Source of the DNA: Adiantum capillus-veneris
Lineage: Eukaryota; Streptophyta; Polypodiopsida; Polypodiales; Pteridaceae
DNA: 64,000 nt
NCBI GenBank assembly: GCA_014529385.2
Contig: CM043945.1
Coordinates: forward strand, 99,109,463-99,173,462
Direction: 5' to 3'
The notes under the pieces are model-generated. The model saw only the letters and a list, made by a program, of their open reading frames with translations, searched no databases and had not been told where the DNA came from. Position 1 is the first letter of the stretch. The number at the start of each line of letters is the position of its first letter. The position numbers were made by a program, and so were the translations under genes. Positions 40,853 through 50,647 of the stretch are shown one piece after another.

Positions 40853-43588
40853 GAGCAACCTCCTGCTTCTTTATGGCATCAGCGTTTGGGCCATATGTCA
40901 CTGAAAGGTTTGAAGTTGTTGGCACGTGCGGATTACATTCCCGTTTCAGATTTTGGTGGTTTTGAGTTTTGTGAGCATTTCCTTTATGGTCGACATGCTC
41001 GGTCTTCTCATAAGAAGAGTGTTCCACACAGATCTTTGGAAAAGCTAGCTTTGGTGCATAGTGATGTATGTGGGCCGATGCCCAATGCTTCTCTTGGAGG
41101 TGCTATGTACTTTGTTACATTCATTGATGATGCTAGCAGGAAGGTATGGGCATACCCCATTCGTAAGAAGGATATGGTGTTTGATATATTTAAGCAATGG
41201 TTGGCTCTTGTTGAGAACCAATCAGGTTGTAAGTTGAAGTGCTTACGTACGGACAATGGGGGTGAATTTATGTCTCATGCTTTCACAACATTATGTGTTG
41301 AGAAGGGTATACTGCGCGAGCTTAGTGCTCCCTATACACCTCCTCAAAATGGTGTGGAAGAGCGCATGAATAGGACTATACAGAAAAAAGTCCGTAGTAT
41401 GCTTTCTATGGCTGGTTTGTCAAATGGATTTTGGGCTGAAGCTGTTGCCACTTCTGTGCATTTGATAAATCGTTCACCTAGTGTTCCTTTGGGCTTCAAA
41501 GTGCCTGAAGAGGTATGGACAGGTTTGCCACCTTCGTATGGTCACCTTCGTGTTTTTGGCTGTCAAGCTTATGTACATGTACCTAAGGCAAAACGCAGTA
41601 AATTGGATCCAAAGAGCAAGAGATGTATCTTCTTGGGTTATGGTAGCTCTGGTGAGATGGGTTATCGATTGTGGGATCCTATTGACAGGAAGATTGTGCG
41701 CAGTCATGATGTTGTTTTTCATGAGGACTCTATGTATAGAGCATCACCGCGAACGATTGAGGTTCGGCGTGTGATATTTGAGGAGGATGGTCATCGGTAT
41801 GATGGTCCCATGGCTGCTCGTGGGCAGCCCATTGACCCTCAAGTGGCAGATCAGCCCTTGTTGGGAGATCATGTAGATGTGGGACAGCCAGATCAGCCCT
41901 TGTTGGGAGATCATGTAGATGTGGGACAGCCAGATGCACCTCCTGCACAGTCTTTGAGGCGTTCAGAGCGGCGTGCAAGACAGCCTCAGCGTTTTGTGCC
42001 TTCTATGGATTATGTATTGTTGACTGATTGCGGGGAGCCATCATGTTATGATGAGGCCATGTCTAGTGTTGACAAGCTCAAGTGGGAGCAGGCTATGCAG
42101 TCAGAGATGGATTCGTTGATCCAAAATGAAACATGGGAGCTTACTCCTTTGCCAAAGGGTAAGAAGGCACTACCATGCAAGTGGGTTTACAAGATAAAAT
42201 TGTGTTCAATGGATGCAAAGCCTAGGTACAAAGCAAGGCTTGTGGCTAAAGGATTCAAGCAACAGAAGGGCATTGATTTTGACGAGATCTTCTCCCCAGT
42301 GGTGAAGATGTCTACTTTGCGTATGTTGTTTGCTTTGGTAGCTACAGAAGACATGGAATTGAAGCAACTGGATGTAAAGACAGCTTTCTTACATCCGGAC
42401 TTGCACGAGGATTTGTACATGGAGCAACCAAGTGGGTTTGTTATTCATGGTTCAAAGAAAATGGTATGCCGGCTTCTTAAGACCTTGTATGGGCTGAAGC
42501 AATCATCTCATGATTGGTATCGTAAGTTTGATGCATTCATGAGTTCATTGGGCTATGTACGCAGTTATGAGTACCCATGCCTCTATACTCGCAAGGCTGC
42601 AGATGGTAGTCTTATTGTTCTGGTTTTGTATGTGGATGACATGCTGATCGCAGGGAAGTGTATTTCTGATGTGGATGCCTTGAAACATAGGCTACATGAG
42701 ACCTTTTCCATGAAGGATCTTGGGGATGCCAGTCATATTTTGGGTATGCGGATCACTCGTGATCGTTCTCGCAAGATGTTCTTTCTTAGTCAGAAAGAGT
42801 ACATTGACAGGGTGCTTGAGCGTTTTCATATGGAAGGGGGGAAGGCCATTAGTACCCCGTTGCCTCCATATGTAAAACTCAGCCATGATGACTGCCCTCA
42901 AACAGATTTGGAGACTACAGAGATGTCTCATATTCCCTATGCGCCAGCTGTTGGTTCCTTGATGTATGCCATGGTGGCTACGCGTCCAGATCTTGCTCAT
43001 GCAGTTGGTGTGGTTAGCAGGTACATGTCTAACCCGGGCAAGCGTCATTGGGATGCAGTGAGAGGTATTCTCAGATACTTGAGAGGGACTTCAGAGTTGT
43101 CCCTATGTTATGGTGAGAAGGATATGTCTGTTTGCGGATATACAGATTCAGACTATGCAGGGTCAGTGGACTCGAGGAAGTTTACTAGCGGCTATGTGTT
43201 CACAGTTGCAGGTGGACCGGTTTCGTGGGCATCACGTTTACAGCCATGCGTTGCTTTGAGCACTACAGAGGCTGAATATATGGCTGCCACTGAGGCTGCC
43301 AAGGAGGCCGTATGGCTCTCACGACTAGTGGGAGATCTTGGTATGACTTGTGATGCTCCGATTCTACATTGTGATAGCCAGAGTGCCATAGCGTTGGCAC
43401 GGAATCCTGTCTTCCATGCGAAGACAAAGCAGATTGAGGTGAGGTATCACTTCATACGAGAGGTGCTAGAGGACAAGCGCATAGAGCTTGTCAAGGTACA
43501 CACTGACGATAACCCTGCTGATCTACTCACGAAGTCGTTAGCCTCACAGCGGTTTGCACACTGTAGATCGCTGATGGGTATGGCTTGA
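40853..43588 (+). CDS. Element E integrase-RT-RNase H (5'-truncated pol)
   Basis: An open frame of about 911 codons runs from the inner edge of the inverted LTR to TGA at 43586-43588, with no internal stop. It has no proper start. The first codons (EQPPASLWHQRLGHMS) align to the middle of the D1 polyprotein (TEQPNVSLWHSRLGHMS). Zinc-binding CEHFLYGR retains one His/Cys pair altered from CEHC. The integrase acids are in HSDVCGP, RTDNGGEF and NGVEERMNR. RT has LKQLDVKTAFLH and an intact LYVDDMLIAG. RNase H has YTDSDYAGS, STTEAEYMAATEA and HCDSQSAIALARNP. A perfect 42-bp tandem duplication (41849-41932) repeats DQPLLGDHVDVGQP in the linker. Without Gag and protease it cannot move by itself. Confidence 0.88.
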   Translation, partial: EQPPASLWHQRLGHMSLKGLKLLARADYIPVSDFGGFEFCEHFLYGRHARSSHKKSVPHRSLEKLALVHSDVCGPMPNASLGGAMYFVTFIDDASRKVWAYPIRKKDMVFDIFKQWLALVENQSGCKLKCLRTDNGGEFMSHAFTTLCVEKGILRELSAPYTPPQNGVEERMNRTIQKKVRSMLSMAGLSNGFWAEAVATSVHLINRSPSVPLGFKVPEEVWTGLPPSYGHLRVFGCQAYVHVPKAKRSKLDPKSKRCIFLGYGSSGEMGYRLWDPIDRKIVRSHDVVFHEDSMYRASPRTIEVRRVIFEEDGHRYDGPMAARGQPIDPQVADQPLLGDHVDVGQPDQPLLGDHVDVGQPDAPPAQSLRRSERRARQPQRFVPSMDYVLLTDCGEPSCYDEAMSSVDKLKWEQAMQSEMDSLIQNETWELTPLPKGKKALPCKWVYKIKLCSMDAKPRYKARLVAKGFKQQKGIDFDEIFSPVVKMSTLRMLFALVATEDMELKQLDVKTAFLHPDLHEDLYMEQPSGFVIHGSKKMVCRLLKTLYGLKQSSHDWYRKFDAFMSSLGYVRSYEYPCLYTRKAADGSLIVLVLYVDDMLIAGKCISDVDALKHRLHETFSMKDLGDASHILGMRITRDRSRKMFFLSQKEYIDRVLERFHMEGGKAISTPLPPYVKLSHDDCPQTDLETTEMSHIPYAPAVGSLMYAMVATRPDLAHAVGVVSRYMSNPGKRHWDAVRGILRYLRGTSELSLCYGEKDMSVCGYTDSDYAGSVDSRKFTSGYVFTVAGGPVSWASRLQPCVALSTTEAEYMAATEAAKEAVWLSRLVGDLGMTCDAPILHCDSQSAIALARNPVFHAKTKQIEVRYHFIREVLEDKRIELVKVHTDDNPADLLTKSLASQRFAHCRSLMGMA
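41849..41932 (+). repeat. 42-bp tandem duplication in element E pol linker
   Basis: Two identical 42-bp units (41849-41890, 41891-41932), in frame, adding 14 residues between integrase and RT. Confidence 0.95.
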
Positions 43589-43607
43589 CTTCTTTTGCTG
43601 TACTTTG

Positions 43608-43643
43608 GCCACTTTAAAGGCACACTGCCTTTAAGTGGGAGAT
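43608..43643 (+). other. Hairpin and polypurine tract before the E 3' LTR
   Basis: CCACTTTAAAGGC (43609-43621) pairs with GCCTTTAAGTGG (43627-43638) with one bulge over a 5-nt loop, then GAGAT and the LTR. It corresponds in place to the D1/D2 hairpin. Confidence 0.7.
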
Positions 43644-43830
43644 TGTTGGGTTAAAGGCCCGTGTGCCCGGCTGCCCGTTGTTCAGCCGCCCATGTATAGC
43701 CATTCATTTACTCATTCATAATAACTATACTCATAACTACACATTGTAGTGTGAGTACCGCCCCGCCACACATTGCGTCTATCTCCTTCTTCGTGCTGGC
43801 TCTCTGTGTGTGTGCTCTCCGATCCCAACA
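43644..43830 (+). repeat. Element E 3' LTR
   Basis: 187 bp, TGTTGGGTTAAAGG...GATCCCAACA, followed by CACAT. Confidence 0.93.
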
Positions 43831-43835
43831 CACAT

Positions 43836-43964
43836 ATTCTTTTGTAAAAACCTAATAAGAACTCACTATGCTCTACACATTACAGTAGAGCGAGTTCACC
43901 ATATCGTCGTGCTCTTCTTCTCGCACTCTCTCTCTCGCGTCGCACTTCCGCTCGTACTCCTTCA
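43836..43964 (+). repeat. D1 3' LTR, right part
   Basis: Continues the LTR interrupted at 40667 and ends GTACTCCTTCA, as in D2 LTRs. PLE sequence follows. Confidence 0.9.
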
Positions 43965-45456
43965 CTTTGAAATTCATAAGCAAGTTGTGGTGTTATCCAG
44001 GAGTTATCTGTAGATAACCATTTTCTAGGTACTTGTGAGATTTTTTGGAAAAAACATTCTTCAGCCACTTTGGTTAAGTCCAGTAGGAATGTCTTTTCCA
44101 GCCGAAGAGAATTAACAAGGTCAGTTAAGCAGCTAAGTAAAGCTGATAAAACGAGATATGGGTTTTTGGGAAAGTTAGGGATGTGATTAAGCCCATTAGC
44201 CAAGATTCTTCGGACTTTGATATTTTCAATGATGCTAAGATCACAAGTACAAACATGCATACCATATGTATCAAAGTCTTTGCAAATGTGATAAAGTGAT
44301 TGCAATACATTCGGGAATTAAGTTATGTCAAAGAAAATCATTACTCTAGACCAAATTTTTAATTGGTTGTTGATACTTCCAGCCAATAAGTACATTGTCC
44401 AATAGTTTATGGTTGCCAAAAAGTAGGTCAAAGAACTCACAAAAAAAGTGTTCTAGGGTGTATCAGTCGAGAAGCTCGTTCTAAAAGAGATAGTATACGT
44501 AAATAAAGTCTTGGCCTGGAGCTTTTTTGTTGAGAAACCTCCTTTCACACGACCTCACAACAACCTGCATGTTCATCAATGATTACAAATCAAGAAAGTT
44601 CCTGATTGGGGTATTTCTGCCTCTTCCCCTAGTGTAGCTACGAGATTTCCCTCGATTAGAGAAAGAGCTAGGTGTCATAAAAGAAGTAAAAGACTTGGGA
44701 GTAGCAATAGAATTGGGTCTTTTTAGAGAAGGGGAGTAATCTTCATCAATACAAGGCTTGAGTAAGCTAGCGATAATCTTTACTCCTTAGTAATTGGCAT
44801 AAGTGGTTAGACAGATCCCAGGTTCATCAGACTTTAGTTCCTTCAAGATATCCCACATTAGCCCACGAAAGATGTTAAAAGCAATTTGAGCAATTACTAT
44901 ATGTTTAACTTGGCCACGTAACCAGGAACAAATAAGGGAGAGATGAAAGTCCACGGGTTTTTCAGGGAAGAGTAGGTCTAGATGGTTGAGAACAAACCAA
45001 ATGGCATGATCAAACCACATGATGCTGGATTCGCAAGAAGCTTTAGGGTCAAGAAACTTGTAGGCACATTTGACATAGGGTCGAAAAACATTCCAAATAA
45101 ATTATGTGTAAAAATCTGGGTTACTTTTGGCAAACTCCATGTTTCCCTTTGTACGGATGTAGAGGCTTGTATTGGAAGGTCATTTAGAATTATCGATGAG
45201 GTTGAGATTGAAGGGGCTTCTATGAGTTCCCCTTTGTCAAGGAACTGTCCACCTTTTAGAATTTTGAGTCTACAGTCTTCAATAGTAGAGGTGGGGAGAT
45301 TAGCAAGGTAAATCCATGTTTCACTGAGAATGGGTGCTAGAAAGGCTTTGTTAGGTAAGACCTAGAGTTGATGGTCCACCCTAAAAGATTCAATTTCAAT
45401 CTGCCTAACGGGTAGGAAAGGAAAGACTTTGGAGATTTTTGGTACCATTTCTAAGA
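43965..45456 (-). pseudogene. Penelope-like element, segment upstream of RT
   Basis: Degenerate minus-strand coding sequence. The best frame (43965-44305) reads HICKDFDTYGMHVCTCDLS, a Lys/Arg-rich stretch with LANGLNHIP, and ends near WITPQLAYEF where D1 was inserted. Further frames at 44787-45020 and around 45000-45311 are broken by many stops. It is placed in the PLE because, once D1 is removed, it lies immediately upstream of RT motif A, and the GL-x-(Y/H)-x-P type segment before RT is seen in Penelope-type proteins. No catalytic motif is visible in this segment itself. Confidence 0.45.
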
Positions 45457-45461
45457 GGTTA
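45457..45461. repeat. Target-site duplication of B2, left copy (GGTTA)
   Basis: GGTTA precedes the LTR; the same bases are at 56200-56204. Confidence 0.85.
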
Positions 45462-46045
45462 TGTTAACCCTCACGGCTGACGGACACCCTATCACCTACG
45501 ACGGATGTTGTATTCTTTACTTGGTAGAGTCAGGTACCGGGCTTGTCGGTCCAATAAGAAAAGGGTAAGGGTGATCGTCGATGAGAGGCGCACTCTAACT
45601 GGAACATTCAAGGGATTAGTTGGCTAACCATGGGCGCCCAAGTGTGAATGGGGCGAGCTCATATAAAAGTCAACTAAACCTAAAATTCACTCATTCTCTC
45701 ATTTGTGCAATTGAAGAGTGCTCTTGCTCCATCTCCATATTCTTCTTCTTCATCTCCTTGTGTGTGTGTGTGTGTGTATGCATGAGAGAGAGAGAGAGAG
45801 TGTGTGTGTGATCGAGCATTGCGACGGCACGACGGCGGCGAGGCGGTTGAGCGCGGCGTAGCGGCGTCTCCCTCTTCTTCGCAGCAAGGAATCCTCCACA
45901 ACAGCAAGCGTAGAGCGGTGAGTGACACATCATCGCCATCTTTGAGCTTACTAGCTTAGGCTTGTTGTGTGCTTGGAGCCATTTGTGGCTCGCACACAGT
46001 GTATCGGCAAGTTCCTTGCATTGACACGTGCGACATACGTGCACA
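45462..46045 (+). repeat. B2 5' LTR
   Basis: 584 bp, TGTTAACCC...GTGCACA, with a TATA box near 45660 and GT/GA-rich leader at 45760-45810. Confidence 0.93.
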
Positions 46046-46049
46046 TTTT

Positions 46050-46067
46050 TGGCGCCGTTGCCGGGGA
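46050..46067 (+). other. B2 primer-binding site (tRNA-Asp, exact)
   Basis: TGGCGCCGTTGCCGGGGA, an exact complement to the plant tRNA-Asp 3' end, four bases after the LTR. Confidence 0.95.
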
Positions 46068-46890
46068 ATACCATACACTAAGCTTGAATGGCACTCTGTG
46101 CTTCTTTTGTGGTGCAATTTCAATTGTAGGAAAGGTAAGGAAGGAGGGTGTGTGTGTTGAGAAGAAGGATTTTGTGTTGCTACTGTGTATTTCTTTGTTA
46201 ATGGAGTTTTCAAAGGTATTGTGTTTTTTCTCTGTGATAAGGTCTTAGTATTAAGGTTGTTAGTTTTGTGTAATGCAAAGTACAGTAAGTATAAAGTAGA
46301 TCTATGAGAGCTAATGAAATGTGTTAGTGTGTAACAGTAGGTGTATTAGTTGTAAGTAGGTAGGTAGAGTGTGTGTGTGTGTGTGCTCGCCCAGCGCAGG
46401 CCGCGGCGACCTTATCCAAAAAAAAATAGATAATTAATTAAAATTAAAGGCAGAACCGGGATCGGGAATATCTCCCAGACCCAAACCCAAGCTCAAGCTC
46501 AAGCTTAGGCATCAGTCGCCCTTTAAAATTACGTATTTTAGCTTCACACGTAGCTAAAAATCGACTTTTTTAAGGACCAACGGAGCTCTAGGTGACCAAA
46601 CATTGTGTTGTAAAGCACACCGTGACCCTCTGAGTGATACGCTCATTTCGAGCTATCACACACTTTAATCAAAAAAACCGATCATTAAAAAATATTAAAA
46701 AAACATATTATTTATATAAAAAAAACGAGTGAAAACGGACGCATAAAAAAGTAAGCAGTTAACCTTCAAGGTTATTCGCCGATGCTTGTAGGGTGCCAAA
46801 CGCACATGCATCTGCGCTTTGGTCGTGTGCTAGGGACAGAGCAACTAGAGAGGATTTCAACTTACGCATGCTCTCAATATCTACCTACCT
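46068..46890 (+). other. B2 untranslated leader
   Basis: About 820 bp between primer site and gag. It has a short GT run near 46370-46384 and AT-rich stretches. No gene seen. Confidence 0.5.
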
Positions 46891-46896
46891 TAGGTT

Positions 46897-49800
46897 CCGG
46901 GCCCTTGGTGGGGACCCAAGGTAGTATAAACCAAGACCCGAACATAGCGGTTAGTGACTCTTCCTCTGACTACGACGTGATGGAGGGTTTCAACAATGCC
47001 TAATCCCAATAGCTCAAGCCAAGACATGCATGCCATGGGCCCACGGTCCGGGCCGAGCATGCTTAGCCGCTTGAAGGAAACTTTTAGTAGAGCCACTCGT
47101 TCCGAACATGGAGTTAATGATGTAAATGAGGGGGGTGGGGAAGTAAATTCTCCATTCATGACCAACGTAGAGCCTATGCCCTTAGAGAATGTGCATGTGA
47201 ATACTTCATTCACTGCACCTCCTAAATCTTCAGATCTATTCCCCTCCGAGGTCATATTACCCAATGATAGAAGCCTTGCCGAAGTGCAAGAGGTTGAGCG
47301 GTATATCCTTGCAACGAGGGAAAAGGAAATTGAGAGCTTACGCAAGGCGGAGCAATGAAGAGAGTTAAAATCAAAAGCTCCTATGTCAATATCTTTGCTA
47401 GGAGAGCAATCAAGTGCTCCTGACTTAGCAACCGCTAAGGGCCAACCCCTAGAAAGCAACATTGCATCTAGTTCAAAGGACACCCCTAGCACCTCAATCC
47501 TAGATGGAGCGTTCTTAAATGAGAACTGGGAGTATGAACTACAAATGGAAACTCTAACCGACCTATACACAGGTCACACCTATCACATGGGTTGGTTAGA
47601 TGTCCTACAATCCACAATGGGCGCTACTAGTGTGGAGGATCAACAACAAACAGTTTGTGAGGTCATCCATAGGGTCATTGAGTTAGAGAGACATAACAAG
47701 GGGATCAACATGCCTTCAACGGGTCTCATGAGATTCTTGGATACAGGAAAGGCTAAACAACCGATCTTATCGCAAATGGAAACTCCCTCGGTAAGTCCGA
47801 TGGATCCTCCATCTGTTGTTTCTCTCCAGGGATCTCAGTGAAATCTGAGCCCACAAGTGATAGCTTCACCTTTCCAAGTCTAGCTCATCTTTCCCTTGAT
47901 GACACCACGGCTACCATGCCCACCCCAATGATGGGCATGCCAAGAAACACGCCATGGACCTCATTTCTTAGTAAAGCACTGCTACATGGTAGCTCAATGC
48001 CTGCAACAGTACCTACAAGTGTGTACCAATCCTATGCACCTATGGGTCATCGCACTCATGTAGTCCCTACCCCTCCCATTGTTTCAACTACCTATGCTCC
48101 ACAACCACAACACCCAAGCTCTTATTTCCATGGAACTATACCGGGCGGCTAGCATTAGCATGTCACATTCAACGTCTCCTATGCCTAGGGCCACACATAT
48201 GAACTTTGGACCGCCACATGGCACAACCCCGTACCAAACGTGGAACCCAAGGGCTTCCTATGTGCCAAGCCCAATGCCAATACATGTAGTCTCTGGAGCA
48301 CCTTCACCCATGGTGCCTGCTCACTTAGGTGACTTGGCAACATTTTCTCAAGCTATTGGTCGATCTATTGTTGAGAATATGTGTAACACGCCTGATAGAG
48401 AGCCTAGAAGTAAGGCAGTACAAATAGCAAAGCTCACATAAAAATTTAGTGGAGACGGGGATGTGAGAAAGCATATCGAAGTGTTTGAACAAATATGCGA
48501 TTCTCTAGGAGAACACAATGACCTGCATAAGAGTAATGCTTTGAGCCTAACCTTAAGTCGGAAGGCAGGAGATTGGTATAGAACCCTAAGGGTGGAAGAA
48601 AAAACGGTTTATCCTACTCTTAGGAGACTGTTCTTGAAAGAATACATACAAGAGGCAGTGCTTTGGGGTGTAGCCTCTCAGCTCTAGAAAGCCAAAGGAG
48701 AGGAAGGAGAGTCGGTGAGAGACTTTATTAGACGCTTGAAGCATTAGAATTCTCGTTGTAATCCAAAATGAGCACTTCAATAATAATCAATTGCTAGATA
48801 GATTCATTAGGGGATTACGACATGAGGATATCTACAATGGCCTAGTCACTAGAAGTATCACCACGAAAGCCAAAGGAGAGGAAGGAGAGTCGGTGAGAGA
48901 CTTTATTAGACGCTTGAAGCATTTGAATTCTCGTTGTAATGTAAATGAGCACTTCAATAATAATCAATTGCTGGATAGATTCATTAGGGGATTACGACAT
49001 GAGGATATCTACAATGGCCTAGTCATTAGAAGTATCACCACTTGGGAAGCAGTCACCATTAATGCGATCCAATTGGAGGATAACTTAATGATTCAAGGAG
49101 AAAGAGTGTCTGTTGAGCCTAAATCTATTAGCTTGCAAGCATCAGGGCATCAGCCAATGACCCTAAAGCCTATTGCTAAGGAGCTAAAGATATCTAAGAT
49201 GAGTTTTGCAGATCTCACCAAGGCTATTCAAGAGAGTCTTAGAGATAATCGTGCTCCGCAAAACAATCATATTTATCTAAGAAGGGAGCAACAATGGTGC
49301 TCAGTATGCTATGGATCGCATAGTACCAGTGAATGCCCTACTTTTAAAGTAAAATTCAATGGGAACTGCAATGCCTGTGGGAGGTATGGTCATCAAGCTA
49401 AGGATTGCATAGTATTTAAGCACGCAATGGCCAATAGAACAACCTTAACATGGACAGACACACCTCGAGTGCCTGCATTTATGCCGGCCCCACCTCTTGA
49501 ACAAACAGCACAACACATGGTCCCTAGGGCCCAAAATGTTGTTCCAACAACACACTTACCACCTCGAGTGCTAGGACCGCAACCACCACATCCGAGAATC
49601 ACTTCTGTGAATCAAGTGGGTTGTGAGTCATATATTTCTTGTTTGGAAGGCTGTGAGGAAGATATAGATCCTAATATTGCCTATGCGATGGATGTGCTTG
49701 AAGAAAGTCCACAATACTACATGGAGGACTATTGGGGACAAGTCAAACCTGTCTATCAAGTAGCTGCTCTTGCTGCAAGAGGCCAAAATATCAATTACAC

Positions 49801-50293
49801 TGTTAAGAGACCACCTCTTCAATGCTATAAGTGTGGAGGTCCACATCGTGTAGCCGAGTGTCCTATTAGGATACAAAATAACGCCACACTAATGCAAACC
49901 AATCAAGCGAGCACGTCTACAATGCCGATACTCATGTGTAATCGATGTGGCATAGATCATTTGATTGCCCAATGTCCAAATAATCCAAATGCACCGAAGA
50001 TCACGCCATTAAACTTTATTGAGGTTAACGAGGAGCCATCACAAAGTACACATGTGGTACCAGTAAACGTATTCACACGATCGATGCTCCAAAAACAAAA
50101 TTATATTCTTGAGGAAAGAGACACAACATCAATTGCCCAATCTCAAAAAAAGAAGAAAACAGGAAGGAAGAGATCGCAGAAAACAGCGAAGTCAGACCCC
50201 AGTTCAAAGACCAACATAGGGACTGGTGATGACCCCGGTTCAAAGACCAACATATTCATACAATCAAGAAAGATTTTGCAACTCCCGTTGTAA
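46897..50293 (+). pseudogene. B2 gag (broken, with a tandem duplication)
   Basis: Frames at 46996-47358, 47383-47841, 47838-48152, 48079-48441, 48463-48687 and 48791-50293 form one former Gag, interrupted by stops (for example TAA at 48439) and small shifts. The Gag core is at about 48400-49080. Four zinc-knuckle-type motifs follow: CSVCYGSHSTSEC, CNACGRYGHQAKDC, CYKCGGPHRVAEC and CNRCGIDHLIAQC, all with Cys/His ligands intact in this copy. The region resembling the B1 protease is missing: the frame jumps at about 50235 to sequence matching the end of the B1 coding region. A 178-bp direct repeat (48687-49041) duplicates part of the Gag core. Confidence 0.8.
48687..49041 (+). repeat. 178-bp tandem duplication in B2 gag
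   Basis: Units start at 48687 and 48865 with few differences. The first unit carries a TAG and a one-base shift, while the second is open. B1 has a single copy. Confidence 0.9.
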
Positions 50294-50366
50294 GTTCACC
50301 ACCTACAACAATGTTGCAAATAAAATCATGGAAAAGTACCTTACCACCCTTGCAACTAGATGAAAC

Positions 50367-50558
50367 TGAAGGAGTACGAGCGGAAGTGTGACGCGAGAGA
50401 GAGTGCGAGAAGAAGAGCACGATGATATGGTGAACTCGCTCTACTGTAATGTGTAGAGCATAGTGAGTTCTTATTAGGTTTTTACAAAAGAATATGTGTA
50501 CATACCTGGCAGCCCGCCCACTTACCTGGGCGACCACATTGGGTTTTATACCCCAACA
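50367..50558 (-). repeat. D2 3' LTR
   Basis: 192 bp. On the minus strand it starts TGTTGGGG and ends CTCCTTCA. Confidence 0.95.
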
Positions 50559-50594
50559 ACCTCCCACTTAAAGTCCAATGTGGTACTTTAAGTG
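50559..50594 (-). other. D2 polypurine tract and hairpin
   Basis: On the minus strand CACTTAAAGT, a 10-nt loop and ACTTTAAGTG precede GGAGGT and the LTR, as in D1. Confidence 0.75.
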
Positions 50595-50647
50595 TGAGAG
50601 AAGCTACTATACAAGCTAATATACAAGAGATGTAGAGAAGTGATGTA

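Larger units (their letters stand above)
40668..43830 (+). mobile_element. Element E: copia element with oppositely oriented LTRs and no gag/protease
   Basis: It is flanked by the 5-bp duplication CACAT (40663-40667 and 43831-43835) inside the D1 3' LTR. The right LTR (43644-43830, 187 bp) is in the normal orientation. The left terminal repeat (40668-40850, 183 bp) is the reverse complement of the same LTR, lacking the first bases of U3 at its inner edge. It joins directly to the pre-integrase coding region, so both outer ends are U5 ends. There is no primer site, gag or protease. Confidence 0.92.
32888..43964 (+). mobile_element. Element D1: Ty1/copia element, 5'-truncated, with two later insertions
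   Basis: It aligns with D2 (minus strand, 50367-55917) from about 32888 in the untranslated leader to the LTR end at 43964. The 5' LTR and primer site are missing, and the left border runs straight into PLE sequence. The coding region is split by a 2.66-kb insertion (37066-39722). The 3' LTR (40603-40667 plus 43836-43964) is split by element E. A +1 shift and a nonsense codon also break the frame. Confidence 0.9.
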
